Shown: piece by piece, positions 8,703 to 17,062 of the stretch
Layout: the number at the start of each line of letters is the position of its first letter
Position numbering within the stretch: the stretch's first letter is position 1
NCBI GenBank assembly: GCA_945861785.1
Contig: CAMAWD010000009.1
Location: 1-64,000 of the forward strand
DNA length: 64,000 bases
Reading direction: 5' to 3'
Origin: Rhodoferax sp. OV413
Lineage (GTDB): Bacteria; Pseudomonadota; Gammaproteobacteria; Burkholderiales; Burkholderiaceae_C
The notes under the pieces: generated by a model
Database searches by the model: none
The model's input: only the letters and a program-made list of their open reading frames with translations
Told to the model about the DNA's origin: nothing
Made by a program: the position numbers and the translations under genes

Positions 8703-9695
8703 TCACAAGTCCAGCACCAGTTCGGCCGACCGGGCGCGCGATACACACACCATGATCTGCGTGGCCTGCTCGTCGGGGCCCAGAACCATGTCGCGGTGCT
8801 CGGGCTCCCCTGCCAGCAGGCCGGTGCGGCAGGAGCCGCAGGTACCGCTTTCGCAGGAACTGGGAACGTGGTGGCCGCGCTGCCGCAGGGCCTCCAGGAT
8901 GCTCTGGTCTGCGCCCACTGGCACAGTGGCGCCGGACTTTTTCAGGTGCACGGTGAAAGCCGTGTTTGCGGCAAATGCGCTGACGTCGGCGCCGAAACTC
9001 TCGAAGTGGATGTTGCCCGTCGGCCAGTGGCCGGACATGTCTGCCACCGCGTCCATCAGGCCGCGCGGGCCGCAGCAGTAGACATGGGCCTTGCCCGGGC
9101 TCTCGAACACCGGCCAAAAGTCGAAGCCCTGGCCGGGGTCTCCGTGGTCGTGGTGAATGCGCACCCGGCCTGCGAGTTCCGGTGCGCCCAGGTCCTGCAG
9201 GAAGGCGGTGTTGGCGGCGTCGCGGGTGCAGTAGATCAGCCGGAACGTCGCGCGTTGTGTGGCCAGCAGGTGCCGCACCATGGACAGGATCGGGGTGATG
9301 CCGATGCCCCCGGCGATGAACAGGAACTCATGGGCGCGCGGATGCAGTTCGAAATTGTTGCGCGGCGTACTGACGGCAATCAGGTCGCCCTGCCGCACCG
9401 CGTCAACCATGCGCACCGAGCCACCCCGGCCTGAGGCGTCGCGCTTCACGGCGATGCGGTAGCAGCCGGAATCGGCGGGGTCGCCATGCAGTGAGTAGTT
9501 GCGCCGCGGGCCGCCGGGCACCTGTACAGTCAGGTGCGCACCGGCCGTGGCCGGGGGCAGGTCCGTGCCCAGCGGATGGCGGAGCTCGAAGCCCCAAACG
9601 TCGCGCGCCAGCGCGATCTTGGCGCTGACCAGCAACTCGAAGAACGGCACTTCGGCGCCGGCTGCAACGGTGTCGGCAGATGGGGTCAGGGTCAC
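8703..9695 (-). CDS. PDR/VanB-type oxidoreductase (ferredoxin reductase of a Rieske oxygenase)
   Basis: A 330-residue phthalate-dioxygenase-reductase type protein. Domains in order: FMN-binding barrel with RRNYS (residues 64-68), NAD-binding domain with AGGIGITPILSM (128-139), and a C-terminal plant-type [2Fe-2S] ferredoxin with Cys281, Cys286, Cys289 and Cys317. It passes electrons from NADH through FMN and the cluster to an oxygenase. The GTG at 9695 has GGAG 8 bases upstream; the longer frame runs into the Rieske gene on the other strand. The divergent Rieske gene 127 bases away is its obvious partner. Confidence 0.9.
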   Translation of the reverse strand: MTLTPSADTVAAGAEVPFFELLVSAKIALARDVWGFELRHPLGTDLPPATAGAHLTVQVPGGPRRNYSLHGDPADSGCYRIAVKRDASGRGGSVRMVDAVRQGDLIAVSTPRNNFELHPRAHEFLFIAGGIGITPILSMVRHLLATQRATFRLIYCTRDAANTAFLQDLGAPELAGRVRIHHDHGDPGQGFDFWPVFESPGKAHVYCCGPRGLMDAVADMSGHWPTGNIHFESFGADVSAFAANTAFTVHLKKSGATVPVGADQSILEALRQRGHHVPSSCESGTCGSCRTGLLAGEPEHRDMVLGPDEQATQIMVCVSRARSAELVLDL

Positions 9696-9732
9696 GGATC
9701 GGTCTCCAGGTGCGCGCGCCGGAAAATACGCC

Positions 9733-9776
9733 TTGACAAGGCGCGCGGGTTTGAATAATCTTAGCCGCCTAAGAAT
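9733..9776 (+). promoter_or_regulatory. Promoter with overlapping dyad upstream of the Rieske gene
   Basis: TTGACA (9733-9738) and TAATCT (9756-9761) are separated by 17 bases, a near-consensus sigma-70 promoter pointing at the Rieske gene. The dyad CTTAG-CCGC-CTAAG at 9760-9773, extending imperfectly to 9757-9776, overlaps the -10 and the likely transcription start, where a repressor would block RNA polymerase. The MarR protein encoded at 8087-8641 is the best candidate ligand, by inference. Confidence 0.65.
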
Positions 9777-9822
9777 AAATCTGCAAGTTGTTTGATCACC
9801 AGCAGACACCACGGAGCCGCCG

Positions 9823-11145
9823 ATGTTGACAAAAGATGAAAACGATCTGTTATGCCGCGTCGAAGGCGAGGCTCCGATGGGCCAGCTGATGCGCCGCCAC
9901 TGGACACCTGTGTGCCTGATCGAAGAGGTGCCCGATCCCGATGGCACGCCGGTGCAGGCGCGGGTGTTTGGTGAAGACCTGGTGGTGTTCCGCGATACGC
10001 ACGGCCAGGTAGGCGTGATGGACGAATATTGCCCGCACCGGCGCGCTTCGCTGGTGTTCGGCCGCAACGAGGACGGTGGCCTGCGCTGCCTCTACCATGG
10101 CTGGAAGATGGATGTACATGGACAGGTGCTGGAGATGGTGTCGGAACCCGCCGCCAGCAGTCTGGCCCAAAAGGTCCGGCATCGCGCGTTTGCAGTGCAG
10201 GAGTGGGGCGGTTTTGTGTGGGCCTATATGGGCCCGCCCGACACGCAGCCGGAGTTCGTGCCGCCGGCCTGGGCGCCCACGGCGGACACACGTGTCACCA
10301 TTGCCAAGGTCATGCTGTCCTGCAACTGGGCCCAGATCCTCGAAGGCGCGATCGACTCGGCGCACAGTTCCAGCCTGCATTCGTCCGACATGGTTCCGGC
10401 GCGCGTGGACACCGCCGGGGCCACCGCCACCAACTGGTTGCGCCCGTCCACCGACAAGGCGCCGCGCATGCAGGTAGAGCGCGGTACCTATGGTTTCCGG
10501 TATGCGGCCATCCGCCGGCCCATCACCAATGCCGCAACCACGGAGTACGTGCGCACGACGGTATTCGTGGCCCCGGCCACCGCCTTGATTCCGCCAAACA
10601 ACCTGTACAACGTGGCCAACATCAACGTGCCGGCCGACGACACGCACACGGCTTTCTATTTCATCGCCTGGGGCCATCCTGACCAGACGCCCGACACCGC
10701 GGGCTGGCGCAAGTTCCTGGGCCAGCAGGTCGGGGTCGATGTGGACGCGAAGTACCGCCCGCTGCGTACACGCGAGAACCATTTCTGGCAGGACCGCGGC
10801 GCGATGAAGGCCGGCAACTTCACCGGCATCACGGGGTTTCCGAACCAGGACGTGGCCATGTGGCTCACGATGGGGCCGATCGCCGACCGCACGCACGACC
10901 GCTTGGGCGCCAGCGACCTCGCCATCGTCGAGTTCCGCAAGCAGATGGTCGATGCGGTGCGCGCATTCCAGGCCGGCGCGACGGCCATCGGCACCGGGGA
11001 CACGCACATTCCGCCATCGGTATGTTCGTTCCAGGCCATCGTCCCCAAGACCACCGATTGGCGTGCCTTCGGTGCGAAGTATGTGTGGGATGCCAGCGGG
11101 CCGGCACTCGAGCCGTCGTATTCCACGCCGGCAGATACCCGTTGA
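9823..11145 (+). CDS. Rieske aromatic ring-hydroxylating oxygenase, phthalate 4,5-dioxygenase type
   Basis: A 440-residue oxygenase. The Rieske cluster ligands are Cys70-x-His72 (CPHRR) and Cys89-x2-His92 (CLYHGW). The mononuclear iron triad is Asp178-x2-His181 and, four residues further, His186, in EGAIDSAHSSSLH. The overall plan matches the phthalate 4,5-dioxygenase / vanillate demethylase branch that uses a PDR-type reductase, such as the one encoded divergently. It would hydroxylate or demethylate an aromatic acid in the cytoplasm. A Bug binding protein and a 4,5-dihydroxyphthalate-decarboxylase-like protein follow on the same strand, so a phthalate-like substrate is likely but not proven. 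Confidence 0.9.
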   Translation: MLTKDENDLLCRVEGEAPMGQLMRRHWTPVCLIEEVPDPDGTPVQARVFGEDLVVFRDTHGQVGVMDEYCPHRRASLVFGRNEDGGLRCLYHGWKMDVHGQVLEMVSEPAASSLAQKVRHRAFAVQEWGGFVWAYMGPPDTQPEFVPPAWAPTADTRVTIAKVMLSCNWAQILEGAIDSAHSSSLHSSDMVPARVDTAGATATNWLRPSTDKAPRMQVERGTYGFRYAAIRRPITNAATTEYVRTTVFVAPATALIPPNNLYNVANINVPADDTHTAFYFIAWGHPDQTPDTAGWRKFLGQQVGVDVDAKYRPLRTRENHFWQDRGAMKAGNFTGITGFPNQDVAMWLTMGPIADRTHDRLGASDLAIVEFRKQMVDAVRAFQAGATAIGTGDTHIPPSVCSFQAIVPKTTDWRAFGAKYVWDASGPALEPSYSTPADTR

Positions 11146-11207
11146 CCGTGCCAATTGCCGGCGTTTGGTTCAGAATCCATCCATTCCAATCCAACAGGAG
11201 ACACCCC

Positions 11208-12191
11208 ATGCAATCTCGTCGCACCCTGCTTCTGTCAGGCGCCCTGCTGGCCACCGGTGCCCTCGGGCTGCCCGCGACCAGCCTGGCCCAGGGGGCGTAT
11301 CCGTCCAAGCCCATCCGGTTCATCGTGCCGTACGCAGCCGGCGGTTTCCCCGACACGGTGGCACGGGTGTTCGCGCAGCGCCTGACCGAGCGTCTGGGCC
11401 AGTCTGTCGTGGTGGACAACAAACCGGGCGCCAACGGCGTGGTCGCAGCGCAGGCCATGGCCAACGCGCCAAAGGACGGCTACACCTTCCTGGTGACAGA
11501 TGGCTCGATGTTCTCCATCAATCCGGCGATCTACAAGAACCTGGGTTATGACTACAAGCGGGATTTCATGCCTGTGGCCCTTGCCGCGCGTGCCTCGCTG
11601 TACCTGGCGGCCCACCCCAAGGTGCCGGCCAACACGCTGCAGGAATTCGTGGCGCTGGCCAAGGCCAAACCTGGCACCTTGAACTACGGGTCGTCCGGGG
11701 TTGGCAGCACGCACCACCTGACCATGGAGGCCATGAAAGCTGCGCTGGGGTTGGACTTGACCCACGTGCCTTTCAAGGGCACCGGGCAGTCCGTGCCAGC
11801 CCTGATCGGCGGCCAGGTCGATGTGCTGTTTTCGGCGCTGCCGTCGCTGACCGGCTTCGTCAAGAACGGCCAGGTGAAACTGCTGGCCAACAACGCCGCA
11901 CAGCGCTCCAGCCAGGAGCCAAACGTGCCGGTCATCGCCGACCTTATCCCCGGTTTCGATCTGGCGCCGATCGTGGGTGTGCTGGCCTCCACCGGCACCC
12001 CGGCCGCGGCCATCGAACGCATCGCCGCCGAGATGGCGCTGGTGGCGCGTTTGCCGGAGGTGATGCAGACATTCTCCAATGCCGGCATCGACCCGCTGGT
12101 GGGAGGGCCCGCCGACTACAACCGGGCCATCCTGGGCGAGAACGAGCGCCTGGCCAAGGCCATCACCGCGGCCGGCATCAAGCCTGACTGA
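11208..12191 (+). CDS. Bug/TctC family tripartite tricarboxylate transporter substrate-binding protein
   Basis: A 327-residue periplasmic protein. The ATG at 11208 follows AGGAG by 7 bases and starts a signal peptide with a twin-arginine-like SRRTLLL and cleavage near SLAQG. The mature start YPSKPIRFIVPYAAGG is diagnostic of the Bug family, as is the later NYGSSGVGSTHHLTMEA. Bug proteins bind carboxylates and often stand without their membrane partners; no TctA or TctB is present here. It lies between the Rieske gene and the decarboxylase-like gene, separated by 62 and 7 bases, so it is probably co-transcribed with both. Confidence 0.92.
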   Translation: MQSRRTLLLSGALLATGALGLPATSLAQGAYPSKPIRFIVPYAAGGFPDTVARVFAQRLTERLGQSVVVDNKPGANGVVAAQAMANAPKDGYTFLVTDGSMFSINPAIYKNLGYDYKRDFMPVALAARASLYLAAHPKVPANTLQEFVALAKAKPGTLNYGSSGVGSTHHLTMEAMKAALGLDLTHVPFKGTGQSVPALIGGQVDVLFSALPSLTGFVKNGQVKLLANNAAQRSSQEPNVPVIADLIPGFDLAPIVGVLASTGTPAAAIERIAAEMALVARLPEVMQTFSNAGIDPLVGGPADYNRAILGENERLAKAITAAGIKPD

Positions 12192-12198
12192 AGCCCGT

Positions 12199-13191
12199 AT
12201 GTCCAAACTCCAACTCACTTTCGGCTGCTGGAACTACGACCGCACCCGCGCGCTGATGGACGGCAGCGTGGTGCCCGATGGCATCGACCTGAATTACCTC
12301 AACATGCCGGTGGAGGAGACTTTCTTTCGCATGTTGCGGCACAAGGAGTTCGACGTGGCCGAGTTGTCGCTGTCGTCCTACAGTGTGTCGATGCACAATC
12401 CGGCGCGGCCGTTCGTCGCGATACCCGCGTTCCCCTCGCGTTTCTTCCGCCATTCCTGCATCTACGTGAACGCCAATTCCGGCATCCGCGAAGCGCGGGA
12501 CCTGATCGGCAAACGCATCGGCAACCCCGAGTACCAGATGACGGCGCCGGTGTGGATCCGCGGCATCCTGTCCGACCACTATGGCGTGCCGGTGGACAGC
12601 GTGACCTATTTCACCGGCGGCGAGGAGGAGCCCGGGCGCTCCGAGAAGCTCAAGCTCGACCTGCCGCCCAACATCAAGGTGCAGGGCATCGGGCCCGCGC
12701 AGACCCTGTCGCAGATGCTGTTCGACGGCGAGATCGACGCCCTGTACACCGCGCGCATGCCGTCGAGTTTTCTCAAGGGGGGCGGGCGCGTGAAGCGCCT
12801 GTTCGAGGACTACGAGCAGGTCGAGCGCAACTACTTCAAGGAAACCGGCCTGTTCCCGATCATGCACACCGTCGCCATGCGCCGCGACGTGTACGAAGCC
12901 AACCGCTGGATCGCCCAGTCACTCATGAAGGCGATGTGGGAGTCGCAAAAACGCAGCTACCAGGATCTGTACGAAACCGCCGCGCTCAAGACCATGCTGC
13001 CCTGGCTGACCTCGCATGTGGAGCAGGTCAAGCGCGAAATGGGTGAGGATTTCTGGCCCTATGGCTTCGAGAAGAACGAGGCCACGCTGCGCACCTTTTT
13101 GCGTTACCACTTCGAGCAGGGGCTCTCGAAGCGGCTGCTGGAGCCGCGCGAGTTGTTTGCCCCCGAGTCGCTGGAGGCTTTCAAGATCTGA
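12199..13191 (+). CDS. 4,5-dihydroxyphthalate decarboxylase-like protein
   Basis: A 330-residue protein resembling Pht5, which decarboxylates 4,5-dihydroxyphthalate to protocatechuate. The fold is that of a periplasmic binding protein but there is no signal peptide, so it acts in the cytoplasm. Family-type stretches include FGCWNYDRTRALMDG, VAELSLSSY, RIGNPEYQMTA and FPIMHTVAMRRD. It starts 7 bases after the Bug gene. The cis-dihydrodiol dehydrogenase needed between a phthalate dioxygenase and this step is not in the window, so the real substrate may differ from phthalate. Some members of this family are annotated only as ABC-binding-like proteins. Confidence 0.75.
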   Translation: MSKLQLTFGCWNYDRTRALMDGSVVPDGIDLNYLNMPVEETFFRMLRHKEFDVAELSLSSYSVSMHNPARPFVAIPAFPSRFFRHSCIYVNANSGIREARDLIGKRIGNPEYQMTAPVWIRGILSDHYGVPVDSVTYFTGGEEEPGRSEKLKLDLPPNIKVQGIGPAQTLSQMLFDGEIDALYTARMPSSFLKGGGRVKRLFEDYEQVERNYFKETGLFPIMHTVAMRRDVYEANRWIAQSLMKAMWESQKRSYQDLYETAALKTMLPWLTSHVEQVKREMGEDFWPYGFEKNEATLRTFLRYHFEQGLSKRLLEPRELFAPESLEAFKI

Positions 13192-13237
13192 CCCTCAGGC
13201 GATGCGACCGCACCGTGCGCGGATTCAAACCCAGTAC

Positions 13238-13274
13238 CCTGCAAGCCAACTGACCGGGTCAGCCGGCTTGCAGG
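13238..13274. terminator. Inverted repeat between convergent genes, possible bidirectional terminator
   Basis: CCTGCAAGCC (13238-13247) pairs perfectly with GGCTTGCAGG (13265-13274), and an inner TGACC/GGTCA stem sits between them. It lies just after the decarboxylase-like gene and includes the stop codon of the convergent repair pseudogene. No T-run follows on either side, so classical intrinsic termination is uncertain. Confidence 0.5.
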
Positions 13275-14222
13275 TCGAACTTGCCAATCGGTGAAGCACG
13301 GCCGTTCACCAGTGCGTCCACCATGTGCACGCCAAGATGGTGCCGGCGTGTTGTCAGCTCTGCCAGCGACAGGTTCTTCTGCAGGCGCACTGTGCGGCCC
13401 GGGCCGAGTTGCAGCGATGGTCCGGCCCCCCAGCGTGACGGTTGGGACGTGGCCGAAACCCATCAGGTCGAGCGCCCAGGGCGCTCCCTGCTTGACGGCC
13501 CAGCGCAACGCGTGGCGCACCACCCAGACGCGCTCGGGCGGCGCATCCTGCAACCAGCGCCGCGCCGTCGCGGCCAGCAACTGCGGGTGGTCCTTGCCGA
13601 TGTCGTTCAGGTTGTTCGCCACCGAGCGGCGCACGTAAAGCGCCGGGTCGTCCCTGAGCAGTTCAAGCAGTTCCAGCACCGGGGCCGGATCGGCCTGGAA
13701 CGCCGCAAGCCGTGGCGCCCAGGGCAGGCGCGGCCGTGTTCCTTCGGACACCAGGCGCCGCACGTGGTCGCTGGGGTCGTTCGCCCATTTACGCAAGCGC
13801 GCCAGGGTGGCCTTCGGGTGGCGCACCAGGAACGGCCGGATGGAGAATTCTGCGGTGAAGCGTTGGGTCAGCGCATGTTGGGCACGCATCGATTCCTCGA
13901 AATTGTCCAGCCCGTGTTCTGCCACGAAAAAGCAGTGCGGCATGAACAGAAAACCCCCCATGCCAGCAGTGGTTTCGCGGCCCACCGGCTGCCCGAGCGA
14001 TGCCACCAGGATGTCCAGTGCGGCCGGTACATGCTGTGGCAGGTGCTTGCGCAAGGCACTGGCGATATGGCGGCCGCGCGGCATCAGTTCGAGGGTGTCA
14101 TACCCGCTCAGGCAGTCCTCCACAAAGGCTGCAACCGGGAACGGTCGGTGCACTGCCTGCAGCATGGCGCCGATGGCGTGGGGCACATCGGCGCCGAACT
14201 GGTTCTTCAGGGGTTCTGCCAT
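13259..14222 (-). pseudogene. DNA alkylation repair protein (AlkC/AlkD-like HEAT repeat), internal deletion and frameshift
   Basis: From the ATG at 14222 the frame encodes an AlkC/AlkD-like helical repeat protein (MAEPLKNQFGADVPHAIG, FLVRHPKATLARLRKWANDPSDHVRRL, LYVRRSVANNLNDIGKDHP, WVVRHALRWAVKQG). Near 13425, at a run of six C, the family sequence jumps to another frame, which reads LGPGRTVRLQKNLSLAE, HMVDALVNGRASPIGKFDL and ends at TGA 13259-13261. Related proteins have roughly 40 more residues at this point, so part of the C-terminal domain is missing as well as the frame. The helical repeat domain itself looks complete. Read in the first frame alone, the protein would run on into the decarboxylase-like gene. 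Confidence 0.75.
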
Positions 14223-14259
14223 GCCCAGGCCGTTCGCTGCATGGTCGTCGGCGGTCGGG

Positions 14260-14580
14260 TCAGGCTGTGCGGGCAAACAACTGGCGCAACCCGAACGCCA
14301 CCAGCAAGACCCCGAACAGCGACTCAAAGTAGACCTTGAAATGGCGAAATGCAGCCGCCGGGCCGGGCCGTGTCAGCATGCTGACCACGAAAGTGAACCA
14401 GACAGTTGCCACCACGACGACCGCCACCAGCATGGCGGCAAGCAATGGCCAACCGGCCGACGCGGGCGCTGCCGATGAACGCGCCGACGCACAGTAGATG
14501 GCCACGAAATCCGGGCCCGGGCTGAGGATACCGACACACGCGATGGCCGAAACGGTAACGATGGCCAGAAACACTTCCAT
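14260..14580 (-). pseudogene. LysE family exporter with large in-frame internal deletion
   Basis: From the ATG at 14580 the frame encodes the LysE N-terminus (MEVFLAIVTVSAIACVGILSPGPDFVAI, residues 1-28) and then goes almost directly to the C-terminal helices, ending VYFESLFGVLLVAFGLRQLFA. The product is 106 residues against about 205 for the family, so the central membrane segments are gone although the frame is kept. It could still be translated as a small membrane protein but cannot be a normal amino-acid exporter. It lies 37 bases upstream of the broken repair gene on the same strand. Confidence 0.75.
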
Positions 14581-14861
14581 TGGATTCTCCAAGACCAGAT
14601 TGCCGGGCAAAAAACCGGGGCACGCACAGGTGCATTTTCTCAAATACCCGGCGTGCTGCGGCCAATTGTTGCAGATGCGCCGATTCGACAATGGCAGATG
14701 CCGCGAGTTTGTAATACGCTGGAGAATCCGCCGACAGACATGCAAGTCACCTTCATCCAAACACACCTGGCCAGTTCCGGGTAGTGCTTTACCGGTGACC
14801 AGCCCGCGCACCAACAGCCTGCCAACCACGATTCAAACCAACCCTTGCAAAGGCCACGCAA

Positions 14862-15989
14862 TTGAAAAACCAACCGTCCACCCTCAAGCTGGAATCGTGG
14901 CTCGTCACGGCCGGCCGCTCCGCCGAACCGGGCGCACCGCTGAACGTGCCGCCGATCCCGGCATCCAACTTCACCATTGGTGCCGGCCGAGAATATGCGC
15001 GCGACGACGGCACGCCTACCTGGGAGGCGCTCGAAGAAATTGTCGGCGGCCTTGAGTCGGGCCGTGCGGTGGCATTCGCGTCTGGCATGGCGGCCATCGC
15101 CGCGGTCTTCGATCAGCTCGTGGCCGGCTCGCGTGTTGTGCTGCCGGACGACTGTTACCAGGGCGTGGCGGGTTTGGCCGAAGCGGGTGCAAAGCGCGGT
15201 CGTTGGTCCTTGCGGCGTGTGGCGCTGGACGACACTGCCGGCTGGGTCCGCGCCTGTACCGAGGCGGATCTGGTCTGGCTTGAATCGCCCTCGAACCCCC
15301 TGTTGGCAGTTGCGGATCTGGAGGCCATCTGTGCCGCACCACGCAAGCCGGGTTCGATCGTCGCGGTGGACAACACCTTCGCCACGCCATTGAACCAACG
15401 CCCGCTCGACTTTGGCGCCACCGTCTCGCTGCAGTCGGCCACGAAGTTCATCGGCGGGCACTCCGACCTGCTCGCTGGCGTGGCAAGCACGCGTGACGAT
15501 GCGCTTTGGCATGCCTTGAAGAAGTCGCGCGAGTTGACCGGCGCCACCCCGGGAACGCTCGAAGCCTTCCTTGCTGTGCGTGGCAGCCGAACCCTGGCGC
15601 TGCGCCTGCAGCGCGCCCAGCAGACGGCGATGGTGCTTGCCGAACGACTTGAACGCCACCCGCAGGTCAGCCTGGCCCGCTACCCGGGATTGGCGTCACA
15701 TCCGACACATGCCACGGCAAGGCGTGTGCTCAAAGGTTTCGGCACCATCATCTCATTCGACGTTCATGGCGGCGCCCAACGTGCCGACGCAGTGTGCAAG
15801 AACATTCGGCTCATCTGCCATGCCACCAGCCTGGGCGCGGTGGAATCGACGATTGAGCGCCGCGCCGCGATTCCCGGGCAAGGCCATCTGCCGCCTTCGC
15901 TGCTCAGGCTGAGTGTGGGCATCGAGGACGTGGATGACCTCTGGATGGACCTCGACCAGGCGTTGCTCGCGGCGGCTGGCGATGGGTAG
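14862..15989 (+). CDS. Trans-sulfuration PLP enzyme (cystathionine gamma-synthase/lyase family)
   Basis: A 375-residue fold-type I PLP enzyme. The Schiff-base lysine is Lys195 in QSATKFIGGHSD, the PLP aspartate is in VAVDNTFATP (about residue 170), and the phosphate-binding loop is FASGMAAIAAV (72-82). Such enzymes make or break cystathionine or related thioethers. The start is TTG at 14862 with no good ribosome site, so the start is uncertain; the first conserved residues (LESWLVTAGR) are close to it. No other sulfur-metabolism genes are adjacent. Confidence 0.85.
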   Translation: MKNQPSTLKLESWLVTAGRSAEPGAPLNVPPIPASNFTIGAGREYARDDGTPTWEALEEIVGGLESGRAVAFASGMAAIAAVFDQLVAGSRVVLPDDCYQGVAGLAEAGAKRGRWSLRRVALDDTAGWVRACTEADLVWLESPSNPLLAVADLEAICAAPRKPGSIVAVDNTFATPLNQRPLDFGATVSLQSATKFIGGHSDLLAGVASTRDDALWHALKKSRELTGATPGTLEAFLAVRGSRTLALRLQRAQQTAMVLAERLERHPQVSLARYPGLASHPTHATARRVLKGFGTIISFDVHGGAQRADAVCKNIRLICHATSLGAVESTIERRAAIPGQGHLPPSLLRLSVGIEDVDDLWMDLDQALLAAAGDG

Positions 15990-16102
15990 ACCAAAACTGC
16001 ACCGGTCCTGCGGGCACATCCTGCGGCGCGCTTCCTGGTGGCAGGCCAGGCCCCAGGGAGCAAGGTACACACGGGTGGTGTGCCGTTCGACGACGCCAGT
16101 GT

Positions 16103-16609
16103 TCAGGGGTTGCCCAGAAAGTCCCGCTTGCCGATCTCCACGCCGTTGTGGCGCAGGATGTTGTAGGTGGTGGTGATGTGGAAGTAGAAGTTGGGAATTG
16201 CATGGCCGAGCAGGAACTGCATGCCCACGTAATGGGTCTCCTTGTCGCCGCGTTTGGTCACGATGGCCTTGTCTTCGGTGCCGTCGATCTGCGCTGCCGA
16301 TACCGACTGGATGAAGGCGATGCTTTTGGCGATACGGGCCTTCAGGTCGGCGATGGTCTTGTCGTCGCCCGCATGCACCGGGATGTCGATGCCGGCCAGG
16401 CGCGCCACCACGCCGTTGGCGGCGTCGCAGGCAATTTGCACCTGGGTCGTCAGGGGCAACATGTCGGGGAACAGGCGGTAACCGGTCAAAGTGGCGTCGG
16501 CGATCTTTTTGGCGTCGATGTGGGCCTGTGTCTTGTCCATGATGTTGGACAGGTTGCCGAGAATGTTCACGAAGCGTGGCACGCTGGCCTGGTACATGGA
16601 GATGGTCAT
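16103..16609 (-). CDS. DUF1993 family protein
   Basis: A 168-residue protein of the DUF1993 family (MTISMYQASVPRFVNILGNL at the start, HYVGMQFLLGHAIPNFYFHI near the end). The ATG at 16609 has AGGA a few bases upstream; the frame is open further but the extra part is unlike the family. DUF1993 belongs to the DinB-like four-helix bundle group; no reaction is established. It is a single gene, convergent with the PLP enzyme. Confidence 0.85.
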   Translation of the reverse strand: MTISMYQASVPRFVNILGNLSNIMDKTQAHIDAKKIADATLTGYRLFPDMLPLTTQVQIACDAANGVVARLAGIDIPVHAGDDKTIADLKARIAKSIAFIQSVSAAQIDGTEDKAIVTKRGDKETHYVGMQFLLGHAIPNFYFHITTTYNILRHNGVEIGKRDFLGNP

Positions 16610-16693
16610 GGGGTTCCTGCAGTTGGGATGGGTAAATCGGGACGGACGGGACGATCTTAGTCGCAAGCACAAAGGCACTGCCTGGCCGGGGCA

Positions 16694-17053
16694 TTGGCCC
16701 GGCCAGGTCGGTCGCTGCGGTGCATCGACCGACCGACCCTGATCAGCGTCGACCAGGCCCGGCTGGCATTGGCCGACTTCAGATTGACGGTGGACCGCAA
16801 GAACGCCGAATGGACGCCGGCCCTTGCCATCGCCGAGACCCACAGGCTGCTGGACACTGGCGCTGCCGACGTCCTGATCGAGGACCTGTTGAGCGCCGCT
16901 GCGCTGCGCACCGTGCAGGACCGTTTCAACACGGTGTTTGCGGAACTCGACATCCAGATGCGTTCCGGCACAGCTGCGCCTGCCAGCCCGTTTGACACCG
17001 GCCATCCCGGGCAATGGAGCCTGATGGAACTGCCGCCAGCGCCCCTCTTTTGA
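16694..17053 (+). CDS. Unrecognised open frame upstream of the broken kinase
   Basis: A 119-codon frame in the same phase as the kinase remnant and separated from it only by TGA at 17051. The middle part (about residues 18-90) has a plausible helical composition (DQARLALADFRLTVDRKN, DVLIEDLLSAAALRTVQDRF), but I do not recognise a family. No ribosome site is visible. It may be the tail of an older gene, part of the debris around the kinase, or a chance frame. Confidence 0.25.
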   Translation: MARPGRSLRCIDRPTLISVDQARLALADFRLTVDRKNAEWTPALAIAETHRLLDTGAADVLIEDLLSAAALRTVQDRFNTVFAELDIQMRSGTAAPASPFDTGHPGQWSLMELPPAPLF

Positions 17054-17062
17054 CAACTACCC

